From: Monodelphis domestica
Lineage: Eukaryota; Chordata; Mammalia; Didelphimorphia; Didelphidae
NCBI RefSeq assembly: GCF_027887165.1
Contig: NC_077232.1
Location: 15,339,255-15,403,254 of the forward strand
Length of the DNA: 64,000 nucleotides
Direction of reading: 5' to 3'
The notes beneath the pieces were generated by a model. The model searched no databases and was not told the origin of the DNA. It saw only the letters and a list, made by a program, of their open reading frames with translations. A program made the position numbers and the translations under genes. Shown piece after piece: positions 34,926 to 46,560 of this stretch (positions are counted from its first letter, which is position 1; every line of letters starts with the position of its first letter).

Positions 34926-35140
34926 ATCTAAGGCCATGTTGGTGAACCTATGGCACGCATGTCAGAGGGAGCTGCTTCTCTATCTCCAAGTGTGCATGAG
35001 GACATTTCTCATATCACTGGCCCCTCTGCCCAGCAGCCCTATGAGAATGCTTCCTCCCTTCCCTGTCTGAGAGATGGGGAGATCAGATATAATGATTTGG
35101 GCAATCAGTCACTAAAAGGTTCACCACCACTGGTCTAAGG
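34926..35140. mobile_element. hAT-type MITE with 8-bp target duplication
   Basis: A 199-bp element (34934-35132) with imperfect terminal inverted repeats, CCATGTTGGTGAACC at the left against CAGTGGTGGTGAACC read inward from the right. It is flanked by ATCTAAGG and GTCTAAGG (7 of 8 match). An 8-bp duplication and CAGTG-like ends are typical of hAT transposons. No transposase, so it is a non-autonomous passenger. The matching place in block A (about 5500) is empty. Confidence 0.8.
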
Positions 35141-35837
35141 ATATACTAAAGCTGTTCTTCCTAGGTATAGACTCCTTGATTGGGAAGGCCACTTATTTTG
35201 GTTTTCAGGTCCTATCCCTATTTCCAAATAAATTCCGAAAAGGAAAAGCTAATCTCTTCCTCATTTGTAGAAATGTATTGTCTCAGAGCTGTCATCTCTC
35301 ACCACACACTGATATTCTTCTCTTCTAAACATGATATTTGTTTGTTTCCTTAATTTGGTGAATTATTTCCTTATAAAACCCTATTGACAGATCAAAGAGG
35401 AAGGAATGGGAAATAAAGAAATTAACTAGCCCTTTCCATTCCCAGAGGCAGTTGAATTGGATTTTGAAATCTAAAAAGATTTTCAAAAACAAGGAATGAC
35501 TTCTGGGAAACTACTTCTTCAACTATTGTGGTATATAAAAAATAATTGTTTTATGTATGGGGCTAATTCATTTTACTTCTGCTTCTCAACTAACTATAAT
35601 CATTTGTAGTTGGTCCACAAACAATTGAATTATTAAATATAGACACCAGTTGTCTCTTATTACATTTAATGTCTATTTTTTTTATCTGAATAAAAGTATT
35701 GCTCTGTCTTGACATGTAGTTTTTGGTCATTTTGTAAAAAAAAATTATTATTTCATTTCTATAATGTTTATTGTTATTTTGTTAATGCAACATTCTAATA
35801 GCACATTCTCTTACATTTTAATGTTCTTAAAATGTGT

Positions 35838-36797
35838 CTAATTCTTGGGGAAGATTACTTTTTTTATTATCCTCCACACTGTGATCTTGATTTTTGTGTT
35901 TCTCAGACTATATATTATGGGATTCATGAATGGAGGTAATATTGTATAGGTCATTGCAATCAGAAGATTCTGGATTGGGGATGTATCTGAGAGGGGGCCT
36001 AGAACTGAGATTACACCAGCAAGGGCAAATAAGATGAAGATAATCAACTGAGGAGAACAGGTAGATAAAGCTTTGTAGCGTCCTTCCACAGAGGGCATTT
36101 TAAGTACAGTAGAGAAGATATAGGTATAGGATATAATTAAAAAAACAAAGCAGAATAAAAGTAAAGTTGCACTACTAGCAAGGAGCACATACTCAGTATC
36201 ACAAACCTCAGAGGATGAGACCTTCAAGACATGAGGGATATCACAAAAAAACTGATGGATCACATTGGATCCTGAGAAAGGTAAGCGGAACATGTTCCCT
36301 GTATGTAGAGCTGAATAGACACACCCAGTGAGCCATGAACTGGTTGCCATACAAAAGCACCGGGATGGGGTCATAATTATTTCATAGTGCAGAGGTTGAC
36401 AGATTGCCACAAAGCGATCATAGGACATAGATACAAGCAAAGCAATCTCTGTTGCTGCAAAGAAGGTAAGGAAAAATATCTGAAAGGCACAACCAAGCAA
36501 AGAAATGGTTTGACTTTTTGTCAAGGAATTCACAATGAATTTGGGAAGAGTGACTGAGATGCAGCCAACATCCAACAAGGACAAGTTACTCAGAAAAAAA
36601 TACATTGGAGAATGAAGGTGTGGGTCAGTGACAATGGCAGTGATACTGAGAAAATTACCCATTAGGGCTCCCATATAAATCAATAGGAATAGCACAGCAT
36701 GTAAGACCTGTACCTCCCGGATGCTGGAATACTCCATGAGGAAGAATTCCATGATGATCGTGAAATTATCCATGTCTGTTTTTGTCCCATAATTCAT
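35838..36797 (-). CDS. Olfactory receptor, family 14-like, intact
   Basis: A 319-residue seven-transmembrane odorant receptor, expected in the cilia of olfactory neurons and coupled to G-olf. Visible family marks are an N-glycosylation site at Asn11, Gly-Asn of TM1 at 47-48, HSPMYFFLSNLSLLD at 62-76, conserved Cys103 and Cys185, MSYDRFVAIC at 124-133 (DRF for the usual DRY), ISYTYIF at 222-228, KALSTCSPQL at 242-251 and PPFMNPIIYSLRN at 288-300. Length is normal for class II ORs. The Met at residue 9 (36773) aligns with the start of the gene at 50329-51261 and may be the true start; the longer start is shared with the block A pseudogene. The sequence style ([21 protein letters not shown]) points to OR14; the exact ortholog is not assigned. 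Confidence 0.95.
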   Translation of the reverse strand: MNYGTKTDMDNFTIIMEFFLMEYSSIREVQVLHAVLFLLIYMGALMGNFLSITAIVTDPHLHSPMYFFLSNLSLLDVGCISVTLPKFIVNSLTKSQTISLLGCAFQIFFLTFFAATEIALLVSMSYDRFVAICQPLHYEIIMTPSRCFCMATSSWLTGCVYSALHTGNMFRLPFSGSNVIHQFFCDIPHVLKVSSSEVCDTEYVLLASSATLLLFCFVFLIISYTYIFSTVLKMPSVEGRYKALSTCSPQLIIFILFALAGVISVLGPLSDTSPIQNLLIAMTYTILPPFMNPIIYSLRNTKIKITVWRIIKKVIFPKN

Positions 36798-36805
36798 CTT
36801 GAAAC

Positions 36806-36860
36806 AACATGAGTAGAGGATATGATATTCTAAAAGAAGAGAGTAAATAAAAACATCTAA
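36806..36860 (-). promoter_or_regulatory. Splice acceptor before the OR coding exon
   Basis: On the minus strand, a pyrimidine-rich stretch ends in CTCTCTTCTTTTAG, with the AG at 36831-36830, 33 bases before the first ATG. OR genes normally have a coding exon preceded by one or more noncoding exons, so this fits. It is conserved in the block A pseudogene (8536-8535). Confidence 0.7.
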
Positions 36861-38863
36861 TTACATAGAAAGTTATAGAATTATACATTCCAAATAACTC
36901 TGTCACAAAGGCAATTGGAACATATTTAAAAATCTGTGTTCCTGTCAAGTTGGGAGCAGAACTGGCAATGCTAAACATGGACATGACGGTCCTATAATAG
37001 AGTCCTGTTTGTTCTAGAAATATTTTAAAAGAATATAAATATATATTCAAGAGTATGAGAGAACAGATCTTATCAGTATTCTCAATATCATTAATATAAT
37101 CAATATCAACAATCTTATCAATATCAGTACATAACTATTAGCTAGTTTAATTTTGCTAATAATTTGTCAAAGATATAGAGAAAGTACTGAGTAGCATAGC
37201 TTAGGAAGGAAATATGTTTTCAGCTCAATGGAATTTTTAGTGGCTTTGATCATATAAGTTAAAGGAATGGCTTAAAGAAAATCATATCACAAATCTAAAG
37301 TCTGAGTCATCTTATAAATGGGATGCTAAAAAAATCAAATTAACCATTGTAGGGAAATTAGTTAAAATTTGACTATCTTATATTTAGTAAGGGCTTAATA
37401 AATATCTTTAATTTGAATTAAGAGATACACATCATCATAGCGGCCATTTCCAAATATCAGTAGCATTAGATGGTAATGGAGAGAAAGAAGGCTTTAGTGT
37501 TGGGAGAAATGGATTAATTTTTTTTTTTCTGAGACATGTTCAGAGTAGTAAGTAAATCACTCATTCTCTCAGAACTTAACTTTCTTCAAACATGTACTCA
37601 AGATAATACTTATAGTTGCACACATTAAAAGTCTGATTAAAATAAAGTTTCTTGAAGACTTTAAGGTTAAATATGAATGATTTAGCTTTATTAAAATATA
37701 ATTGTTTTCAGAATATTAATGACAGATCAATGCACAAGTAGCAAAGATTGTGGGTAGTCAAGAATCAGACTCTAGTCTCTTGGTTCCCATCTCTTTCCAA
37801 TACCCTTCTCTTGAAATATTTCAACAACTTTTATTCTATAATCATTTGTGGGGAAAACCACTGTCTTTCTATTTATTTACTCCCCACCCCCATTTTAGGT
37901 TAAGTAGGTCATAATGAACAATTAGTTACTCCAAAGAGATGGGAACTGATACCTCAATTTTGATGAAGCTGACAACTACTTTTTTTTTTGGACTTTTTAG
38001 CATAAGGCCTGATACTGAGCAGGTTTTTAACATTTGTTTATTTACCAAACAATATTTATAGCAGTTCAGTAATTGTTTTCTTTTTTATATGATAGTTGTC
38101 TTTTTTCTTGTGCTTATGATGACATCTTTCACTAATCAAAGGTAGTCTCTCTTGATTTTAGCATACTTGTCTTGTCAAAGACAGGGTAAAAAAGATAGAA
38201 ATTAGCCTCAGAATATTTTGGCATAAAAGATAATTATTCTAATATATAGCTATTTTGTCTTGTATTCCAGCTCTTCCATTTATCTTCACTTTACACCATT
38301 TCCCTATTTTAAGTCCAGAACATATCATATTAGAAGATTATGCTAGGTGATCTTTAAAAAACCTACAAACTCTAACACCCATGATTCTTGTGGTCTCCAT
38401 ATACATTGTATTTTAATAAGAGTGTAGTTCTAATGATCCATTGCTTTGATGGTAAACTGCTATAAAAGAGAATCAACATAGGATATAGATTGAAAACTAC
38501 TGCCCATTTGCCTTTCAGAGGACAAAAAACCTCCTACTTCCCAAAATTTAGTAAACTGTGTTGTGCATATGTTGAACAAAGGATGGAAAGGATTTTCCAA
38601 TTGAAGATTTTCCCCACATTGCCAGTTGTTTAATTTACTGAATATTTTTCATTTGTTATGTTCAAGACACTGAATAAAATAAATTTCAGCCTGAAGGTAT
38701 CCAATCAGAATTCTTTTTACCCTTTTTTTATGTTTATCATTTTTTTCATCTTGGCAAAACTGATCAGCTATGAGTTCTTTTTGGCAGCATCCAGGAGGAA
38801 TAAAGACTAGTTTAGGAGTGGAGCTACCCAAGACAAAAATTCTGCTGTAGAATATAATCAATA
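36861..38863. other. Spacer upstream of OR, no gene seen
   Basis: AT-rich, parallels 8.56-11.1 kb of block A. No open frame with protein character; a CAATATCA-type short repeat lies at 37075-37125. Confidence 0.65.
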
Positions 38864-39627
38864 CCACAACACTGATGTGGGTTGAAATGTCCCACAAACC
38901 CTGCCAAGTAGCTGAATACCATCAAAAAATATTGGAAAAATAACTAGGTCATTAGTAAGGGGCTGCCTTTCATATAAGACATGATTTGCTTAGATTCACA
39001 ACTATGAAAAAAGTCCTAGCATTAGTCTTTAGACAATCTATGTCAGCAAGTACAGGTGGTTCAGTTTCCCAGTCAGACAGGACTAGGTTTAAACAAAGCT
39101 CAATTTCCATACTCATTGTCTTTCCTAGAATATGTGCAGAAAAGAGCAAAACTTAACCTAAAGTTGCCCCATGGTAATTATCATAGCATTAGCATCACAC
39201 TTACTTTTAGGTTGCCCCCTTTCCCCAGGGGTAAACAATTAACCAGGAGTAAAGTCAAGCAGAACAAAGTGGACCATTGATAAAGTGATATCAATTCCCT
39301 GGAGCAACAACTGCCCAAACAAATTACCCTTTCCTTAGCAACTAATGGATATAGAAAGCATCCTTAAAACTCCTATCCACCTTTTACTCTCTTATTTTTA
39401 CTCTCTCAACTTTTACTATCTTATCCTGTACTCTTATCCTTTACTCCCTCACTCTCTACCTCTACTTTTCACACCTCCTTTACCTCCTTCTCTTCCCTTA
39501 TTTAATTACATTACTAGCTACTCTACTGTATTTTTCTCATAATAAAGCTCATTTCCTTCAAATGGAATCAGTTTAATCATCAATCAATTCTTTGAACAAG
39601 ATCCAATTAGCATTCACCACATCAATA
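38857..39627 (+). mobile_element. 757-bp LTR-like insertion private to block B
   Basis: The block A alignment is interrupted here. The inserted piece (38864-39620) is bracketed by ATCAATA (38857-38863 and 39621-39627). It has a pyrimidine-rich zone (39385-39500) and AATAAAGCTC at about 39541-39550, then ends CACCAC. This resembles a solo LTR or a retroposed transcript end, but there are no clean TG...CA ends at the repeat boundaries. Family unknown. Confidence 0.45.
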
Positions 39628-41339
39628 TTCCAAATCCTAATTCATTACTGTAACCTTGCATATTCAGAGGACAACCTTCCTTAAAATTGCATAAAGGGGC
39701 ACAGATTCTCTCTCCACCTTTTCTGAACTTATTTGACCTCTGAAATGCAATTGCCCATTTATTTCTGAGCAACCAGATCAAGTTTTATTAGTTAGAATAC
39801 CTACTCCAACCTAGTGGCTGGATCCCATTGAATGCACTTACTCCTGCCTTAAACAGGCATCCAAACACACATAAATGCCCACATTATGCATGATCAAATC
39901 CAAAAAGTCCTAGGGTTTAAAATTATGATTTATAATCAATTCGCAGCACTGATGCTTACTTACTGCTTGACTTTGGTCTAGTCACCTAATCTCCATGGGC
40001 CTCACTTTCCTCCTCTATAAGATAAGGGAAATAAACTAGATGTGTTCTGATGTACCTTCTAGATTTATGACTTGAATTTGTACGGCTTATGTATAGCTTA
40101 ATGACTAAGAGATGTGTATAACATCAGCAAGATCTCTGAACTTCATTTTTCAGGAAGAAAATAAGAAGGGACCTTGATGCTTTGTTTATTTCTTATACAC
40201 ACCCATTTAGATTTTCAATGATATCAAAATGGGAACCATCCTGTCTATTTAGGCTCTTGGAAATGGATTCCATCCCTAATATCTTGAGTCTCCATAAGAT
40301 GTAGATGATGAATAATGGGGGACTTGGAAGGAGTCAATTACTCACTATTAACATTTGACTTTCAAATGGAATCACAAGATCATATCTATCATTGCTTTAA
40401 AGGTCATGTGGTCCATTCTCTAACTTTGAGGCAGCCTAAACAAGTTCCGTAGGGTGGCATAACTTAGTGTGTAACAAAGTCAGTCTATAACTATGTGTTC
40501 TGATTTTAAATTTAATATCTTGTCCTCTTGATTTGCTCTAAGATATAGCCATAATTAATTTCTCTGAATTTTCAAATTTTCTGACATTTCCCTTGGATAT
40601 AACTAGAATGAGGAATAGCATATTTATGGCCAAAAAAGATATTATTTTATTAATTATAGTAACCATATTTAAATTTTTTCACCTTTATTAATAAATTAAA
40701 ACTATTTGTTTTATTTGTCTGGTTTCATTGGTAGTCTTCCAGGTGGTTTTTAAACTTCTCTAAAATGTGTTTCATCTCTAAGGACACTGTAAATACATAT
40801 TTCTAATAAATGTATAAACTTGTTCATCCCAAACTTTGTTCATAAACTTTGACTTTATTAATTTAATTGATCAATATTTGATGTATTCTTTACTTTAAAG
40901 AAAACAAATTGTCACATATTTTGCAGTTTGTGCTGTCAAGACAGTTTTCTCCTATACTACCTAAATGATTTTGAATTTTTAAACCTATTTTTCTTAAGTT
41001 TTCATTATGTATAATTTTGGACCTCAGGAAATACATACATTAAAGCCACAGGAAAAAAATTCTGAGGTAATAAAAATGGTAGAATTTTATTCATACTTGC
41101 CATTTTAATTTATACATAATCATTTTGTACTTAAACAAAGGAAAGAGTGTTAATATTTTATATATATTCTTCCCTAAAATAGTGATAATAATAATTATCC
41201 TATGATGCTGATAATTGAGATCCTAAATAGAAAAAGCTTTTTTTCCTTATCTTTCCTAAGACTTAGCACAATGCTAGCCACATAATATGTATTTCAAAAA
41301 TACTTATTAATTAATTATTAATAAATTATTGGGTACATT
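39628..41339. other. Spacer with old SINE, no gene seen
   Basis: Parallels 11.14-12.8 kb. An old tRNA-type SINE lies at about 39940-40075 (GCTTACTTACTGCTTGACTTTGGTCTAGTCACCTAATCTCCATGGGCCTCA pattern). No gene. Confidence 0.6.
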
Positions 41340-41555
41340 GCCAGGCTTGATGTTAGGAAGAATAATCCTTCTAAATTCAAATATGACCTCATTTACTTCC
41401 AAGCTTTGTGGCCCTGAGTAAGTCTGCTTGCCTCAGTTTCTCTTCTGTAAAATCATCTGGAGAATGAAATGGCAAAGGACTATAGGATCTTTGTCAAGAA
41501 CACCACAGATTGGGTCACTAGGCTTAAGACGAGACTAAAATGACTGAATATCAAC
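41340..41555 (+). mobile_element. MAR1-like marsupial SINE, block B copy
   Basis: GTAAAATCATCTGGAGAATGAAATGGCAAAGGACTATAGGATCTTTGTCAAGAACACCAC pattern; same locus as 12801-13015 and 21090-21335. Confidence 0.75.
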
Positions 41556-42249
41556 CCAAGGATTTTATGAGAAAAGAAAGTTACAAGGAGAGAAAACCTT
41601 TCTTAGGAGGAAACTCTACAACTTTATAGCAACTGATTTACAGTTTTAGTTGTCTGCAGCATAGAGAGATTAGATGACTTGCCTAAAGGCACAAATTTAA
41701 TTTGTGTAAGAAACCTGGATTTAAATCCAAATCTTCCTCATCTCAAGCCATCATTGTAGTTATTGTTATGCTTTTATAAAAACAAAAACAAACATTCAAA
41801 ATGATAGCAGCATTAACGTTAATGATAGTAAAGCAGGGATATTTATAATTATGTTCCAGCACATGTTCATAATAATTTGAACTTCTAAAAACACTTTCTT
41901 CACTGGAATTCATTTAATATTGTGTTTTTCATAACACTGTGAGATTTTATCCCATTTTGTTTAGATAGAAGAGGGAGGTACAAAGAGATGAAGTATAAGC
42001 ATTAGACCTAAAACCCAGGTGTCCTTATTCCTTCTAAAATTATTTTGGCAATAATATCATTTTGAAATATACATTTCTGGAATGCAGTGAAAATATTTTG
42101 AGAAATTTAGGCACCTCGTTTCACCCCATTTCACTTAGCTACAATGTTGTACATTGATGGTTGTCCTGTATAGAGGTGAAATCTGTTTTAGAAGGATGAA
42201 AGTGTAACAATTATAGTAACAATAGTAGCAATATCAATAGAAAAACATT

Positions 42250-42440
42250 ATAACTTATAGTTATCAAAATCAAGTCTCTAAGTAGCCATATTAGGTAAAA
42301 TCCCCATTTCAAGGAGATGAACCTGAAGCTCAGAGAGATTCAATTACTAATCCTTATTCATGCATCTACTTTCTCTTAATAAAGGATTAGACTGAAGATG
42401 TCCTTAATTCAAGCCTCCCACCTTAGATATTGCACCACAC
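42250..42440 (+). mobile_element. MIR-like CORE-SINE, block B copy
   Basis: The best preserved of the three copies: AAGGAGATGAACCTGAAGCTCAGAGAGATTCAA core and a tail with TTAGATATTGCACCACACC. Shared with blocks A and D. Confidence 0.65.
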
Positions 42441-42794
42441 CACAGTAAATCTCTAAATGGTAACTACTCTGGTAGAGATAAAAATCAGAAGACAGAATAC
42501 ACTCCAATCAACAGGCAAGATGACCAGTCATAAAGTTGGAAAAAATATATCTGAATAATGTCTGTGTGTCTCTCTTCCCTTTCTTTGCACACAGGCACAC
42601 AAACACATGCACAAATATACATTCATCTATATGTATATGCATGTATATGTATATACATGATATATAAATATAGATAAGGATGTATAGACTTTCCCCCTTA
42701 CCTACTCATAAGGAATAGACAGGATCCACAGATTATCTCTATTCCAGACAATTTAATTTAGTTTTCATATGGATTTTCAGAGAAGGGGAGCATA

Positions 42795-43003
42795 AACTGA
42801 ATCATAGGAAGCTATTGGTTTTACTGAAATATTGGTGATTCTTAAGTGAGAAGATTTATATTTCCAAATGACCATTGGAGGACTGCTTTCTGAAGTCCCT
42901 GGAGAACCCAGAGTTGTTGTCCTTTTCTTCTTAATCATAGATTCTTTGGCCTTTCCCTTGAGTTTAATTAGGTAAGATACACATTCTTTTATAAATAACA
43001 TGG
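42795..43003 (-). promoter_or_regulatory. Candidate OR promoter segment with TATA box, block B
   Basis: Minus strand TATAAAAG (42993-42986) in CCCATGTTATTTATAAAAG, followed within 25 bases by CTAATTAAAC (a homeodomain core) and about 80 bases on by an O/E-like site, plus strand GTCCCTGGAGAA near 42895-42906 (10 of 12 against YTCCCYRGGGAR). It lies about 6.2 kb upstream of the OR start and recurs in three other blocks. O/E plus homeodomain plus a distal noncoding first exon is the known layout of OR promoters; here the O/E-like site is downstream of the TATA box, which is less usual. No splice donor could be fixed. Confidence 0.35.
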
Positions 43004-43212
43004 GGAAAAGACATGTCAAGTATAAGTCATTTATAATCCAGGAAGGACTTCCATGTGATTTTTGACCTTGTCCAAAATATGGGTATCACACTTGATTTCT
43101 GTTAAATGCATGTCTTACTACATATTTTGATCTATTAGTGATTGAAAGTAAAAAGTATAAATATATACATGTGTGTGTTATTAATGCACATCTGTTCCTA
43201 TATATATGTGTG

Positions 43213-43345
43213 TATATGATTGATTGTTATCCTTCATACTCAAAGAGGAAGGACCAAAATTACATCATTATCTTGGGATCAATGTATAGTTTGTCCAAGT
43301 GTTGCTTATCAAACCCATATGAGCTGTGAAACCTCTACCATAGAT
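43213..43345 (+). mobile_element. Marsupial interspersed repeat, block B copy
   Basis: GATTGTTATCCTTCATACTCAAAGAGGA...GGGATCAATGTATAGTTTGTCCAAGTGTTGC...TATGAGCTGTGAAACCTCTACCA; same locus as 22893-23025. Confidence 0.5.
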
Positions 43346-43654
43346 GTGGGAGCAAAATTCCCATATTAAAATTTGAGATGCATATTTCTCTAAATTTGCA
43401 CATTTTCTATTTCTTTTGAACTAACAAAATTCTACTTTACTCATAGACTACAATGTCTTCTTTGATATGTGCTTGCCATGGTGGATGGTCCTGTGTCAAT
43501 ATCTACTCAATACCAGAATTCCAGAATTTTTGCAGAAGTAAGTATGGACATGAGAATATATTATGCATATTTATATATTTATCTATAAATATATACATAT
43601 ATGGATGAGTTTATGCAGAGATAATTTATATAGTCCACATATATACATATGAAG

Positions 43655-43656
43655 TA

Positions 43657-43752
<96 letters not shown>

Positions 43753-43758
43753 AAGAAG
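43655..43758. repeat. Compound TG / TA / GA microsatellite
   Basis: About 10 TG, then about 9 TA, then about 32 GA units with a few AAG interruptions. Confidence 0.95.
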
Positions 43759-43887
43759 ACTTATTTATCAATTGATTGATTTAAATGGAGCACCAAAATC
43801 TACTCTGAAAACTATGTTTTTGGCCATAGGAAAGGGATACACATGTTACTGCGAAAATATGGTTTCAAGAGTTTTAATTGCCAAAAC

Positions 43888-44717
43888 TGTAAAGATAAAT
43901 TTTAGTGTCTTGATTTTATATTAAAAATAAAGTGGTCGCCATGGGAAAAATTCCCAAATATGAAATACTCACGTCAGCTGGATTTTATGGAGATTTTAAT
44001 TATTACAAATTAAGGAATTAAGAAAAAGAGAAAGAGACTGAGTAAATGGAAATAATAGGAAAGGCTAGGGCCTTCTGGCCTAGGCCTTTCTCTTTAAGAG
44101 AGAAACTAAGTCAGTCTTTAGTCACTCACCACAAGATCCTTCCAAGCAAAACTCTAGTGTTCAGAGACCTAGCTACTCCAACTAGTCCAAGCTCCAATTC
44201 AGCTGAATGCTGAATTAAGTTCGAGGCCTCAAACTCCTTCCTTTTAAAGAAAATTTTCTCCTATGTCATCTCCCCTAAATTTTCACATCTACGAATCACA
44301 GTAGATGTTTTTTCCTAGGACTGCCCATTCTTGGTTTTTAGTTCTCACCTTCTCTGGGTAGATTATATCTTCTGAGTACTTCACACCTCTTTGCTAATGT
44401 TGTCCCTTGTAAATTGCCTGACCTTTTACTGATTAATTTGACCTTCATGGGTACTTAGCACCCTTTTGTATGTATTATATCTAAAAATAGACCTAGCTTA
44501 AGGGCTTGGCCTCACTTTAAGTATGGGTTGGGAACTTTTTCCTTGTTCAGTAAGGAGTTTTACAACTTTATCTTCCCCTAAAGTATGCCTAAGTATGGGT
44601 GGAGTAATGTTAGAGTTCCTAATACATTCCTGACCAAGTACCTTCATTGTTTAAATGTGGAATAACCTTAACCAAATGTTCTAAGGTAGAGTCTGAGAAA
44701 TTTTTAAGATTCATACA
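43888..44717 (-). mobile_element. ERV LTR, minus strand, with primer-site flank
   Basis: On the minus strand it ends TATCTTTACA at 43888 and is followed by GTTTTGGC, the same motif that follows 5' LTRs at 614 and 28124, so this is a 5' LTR with perhaps 100 bases of leader (to about 43765). Body parallels 15322-16190. No coding sequence remains. Confidence 0.65.
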
Positions 44718-44719
44718 CA

Positions 44720-45179
44720 TGAATGAGATCCCATTGTTTGACTTGTTTTAACAAAAATCTATTGATTACATAAAGAAAACATAATGCTACCTTTAACCTT
44801 TGTGAACAAAAAATCTATTTCCTTATGTCTCACTTCATTTCCTCCACTATGACATAGCATGCAATATGGCTTCCTCAGAAAGCTTTTTCATGCCATTTAA
44901 TTTCATAAGGTTGGCTGACTAGGTATGTTATGTTTATAATGTAATCAATATTCTGGTGCTCAGCTATAAAGAGATAATGATAATTTTATATTTAGTGAAT
45001 GATTAACTGAATAAAAAGCATTTTCACATTCATCATCTCATATTCTTCATTTGGTATGGCATTTAAATCATTTAAGTATGAAAATATATCTTAGACCAGA
45101 GTAAATTTGAAGAGGAAGGAGATAAGACAAAAACATAAAAAAATGATAGAATATGTGTTAATTAAAGGGCATAGTGGAC
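44720..45179. other. Duplication-block spacer, no gene seen
   Basis: Matches 23.04-23.52 kb of block D (CATGCAATATGGCTTCCT landmark at 44860-44880 and 23180-23200). No gene. Confidence 0.6.
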
Positions 45180-46560
45180 AGCCACATTGACTTGAGCAGG
45201 AACAACAGGGTAAAGAGAATGATAAATAGAAGAAAATAGTATGGAGGGAAATATGCAGTCCTAATAACTGTAATTTGAATGGGATCAACTCACCTTTAAA
45301 ACTGAAGCTGATAGAAAAATTTATTAAAGGCATGAATCTAAGAATATGCTCTTTATAAAAAAATATCCTTGAAGCAGAGACACACATAGGTAAATAAGGA
45401 GCTGGAGCAGAATCAATTATGTTTCAACTGAAGTAAGAATGACAACAATAGGAATCATGATCTTGTGGGTAAAAAAAAAAAAGAAAAAATAGTCCTAATT
45501 GAAAGAGACAATCAGAGAAATAGATCTTGCTAAAAGGTAATCTAGACATAAAGTAAAATCAATATGAAATATACACACACTGTGAATTTTAAAACTACTC
45601 CACCCTACTCAGACCTTACTTTAGAAAATTTGATTTAGCTATTTCCTGATTGTAACAATGCAGATACTTGATCAGAATTGTCTTGGGAACTTTTCATTGC
45701 TCTACCCTACTTAGTCTAACAAGGTCACTAATGTCTGCACCCATACTTAAGCATTAAGTATCTAGGAGGATGGCCTTTGATAGACATGTGCAGAAAGAGC
45801 TGATAGACCCCTGGGCTGTCCTAAGTCAAACTAAGCTACCATTGGTATAGATAAGATGCAGGAAAGTGACATAAAACCATTTATATAAGGCATGTCACTT
45901 CCTCCCTTTACTCCCTTTCCCCAGTGAGGTGGATCTGGCTGATCACTTCCTGTGAGCAGCCTGGGCACCAGTTTGATCCTAGAAGTTAGCCTGGAGTAGC
46001 TCTCTCTGACAGTTTCCTTAAGACAATCACATGGTGAGTGATAAGACTGACTTCATTTTCTGTTGGGCTCAGGGAGGCCTTTGGGCCAAGGCCTTTAACT
46101 CCTACCTGGCTCAGCCTGAACTGGAGCAGTTTAAATTAACTCTTTCATCTCCCTTTCTCTTTTCCTTAATTCCTTCTCTACATATTGATTAAAATCACCA
46201 TAGTTTCCAGCTGATTTGGATATTTTATTATTTGGGATTTTCCCTGGTGACCAAATTAATTTAGATTTTTAAGTCACAATGCTAATATTATCCTTTACAA
46301 CACCAAATTGAAGACTATCCAAACATCCAAAGGAAAGGTTAAATGAGGAGTACACATCTTCACCCCACAACATTTATATTTAAAAATAGAGAACTAGTAA
46401 GAAGAAAATTATTTTCCCCTCAACTGTACTTATTAATCTTATACATACTTAAAGCAAATTGAGTTCATGAAAACAAAGCAAAGAAACAACATAGCACTTC
46501 AGATTTAGAATGTGAAACAGAACAATTCATTATTTTCCAACCCCCACTCTACTGTAAAAT
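45180..46560 (+). mobile_element. L1 ORF2 endonuclease fragment split by an LTR
   Basis: Endonuclease-domain L1 sequence (GAAAGAGACAATCAGAGAAATAGATCT, then ATCAATATGAAATATACACAC) is interrupted at ACAC by the LTR at 45581-46299 and resumes with ACACCAAATTG and GGAAAGGTTAAATGAGGAG. Frames broken. The part before the LTR is shared with blocks A and D. Confidence 0.65.
45577..46303 (+). mobile_element. Solo LTR with ACAC target duplication
   Basis: 719 bp (45581-46299), TGTGAATTTT...ATCCTTTACA, flanked by ACAC on both sides inside an L1. It has a TTTATATAAGG TATA box near 45880. The family is that of the minus-strand LTRs at 28124-28865 and 61846-62377. No interior remains, so LTR-LTR recombination is the likely history. 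Confidence 0.85.

Larger units (their letters stand above)
34605..46560. repeat. Segmental duplication block B (intact OR block)
   Basis: Parallels block A from 5140 onward and block D from 41.1 kb. It carries the intact OR at 35838-36797, the SINE set, the TATA-bearing promoter-like segment and the L1 endonuclease fragment. Private insertions are the MITE at 34934-35132, the 757-bp insert at 38864-39620 and the LTRs at 43888-44717 and 45581-46299. Confidence 0.75.

Noticed and set aside
39345-39542. 65-codon frame rich in Leu, Pro and Tyr
   Set aside because: Arises from a pyrimidine-rich tract inside the 757-bp insert.
42965-42980. GGTAAG splice donor on the plus strand beside the TATA segment
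   Set aside because: Present only in block B and on the strand opposite to the OR genes.
42777-43019. 80-codon minus-strand frame over the promoter-like segment, with a partly similar frame at 55564-55764
   Set aside because: Similarity follows the conserved DNA segment and the reading frames diverge; blocks A and D do not keep the frame, so it is not treated as coding.
43649-43924. Arg/Glu-rich 91-codon frame and the opposite Ser/Leu-rich frame
   Set aside because: Pure microsatellite translation (GA and TG repeats).
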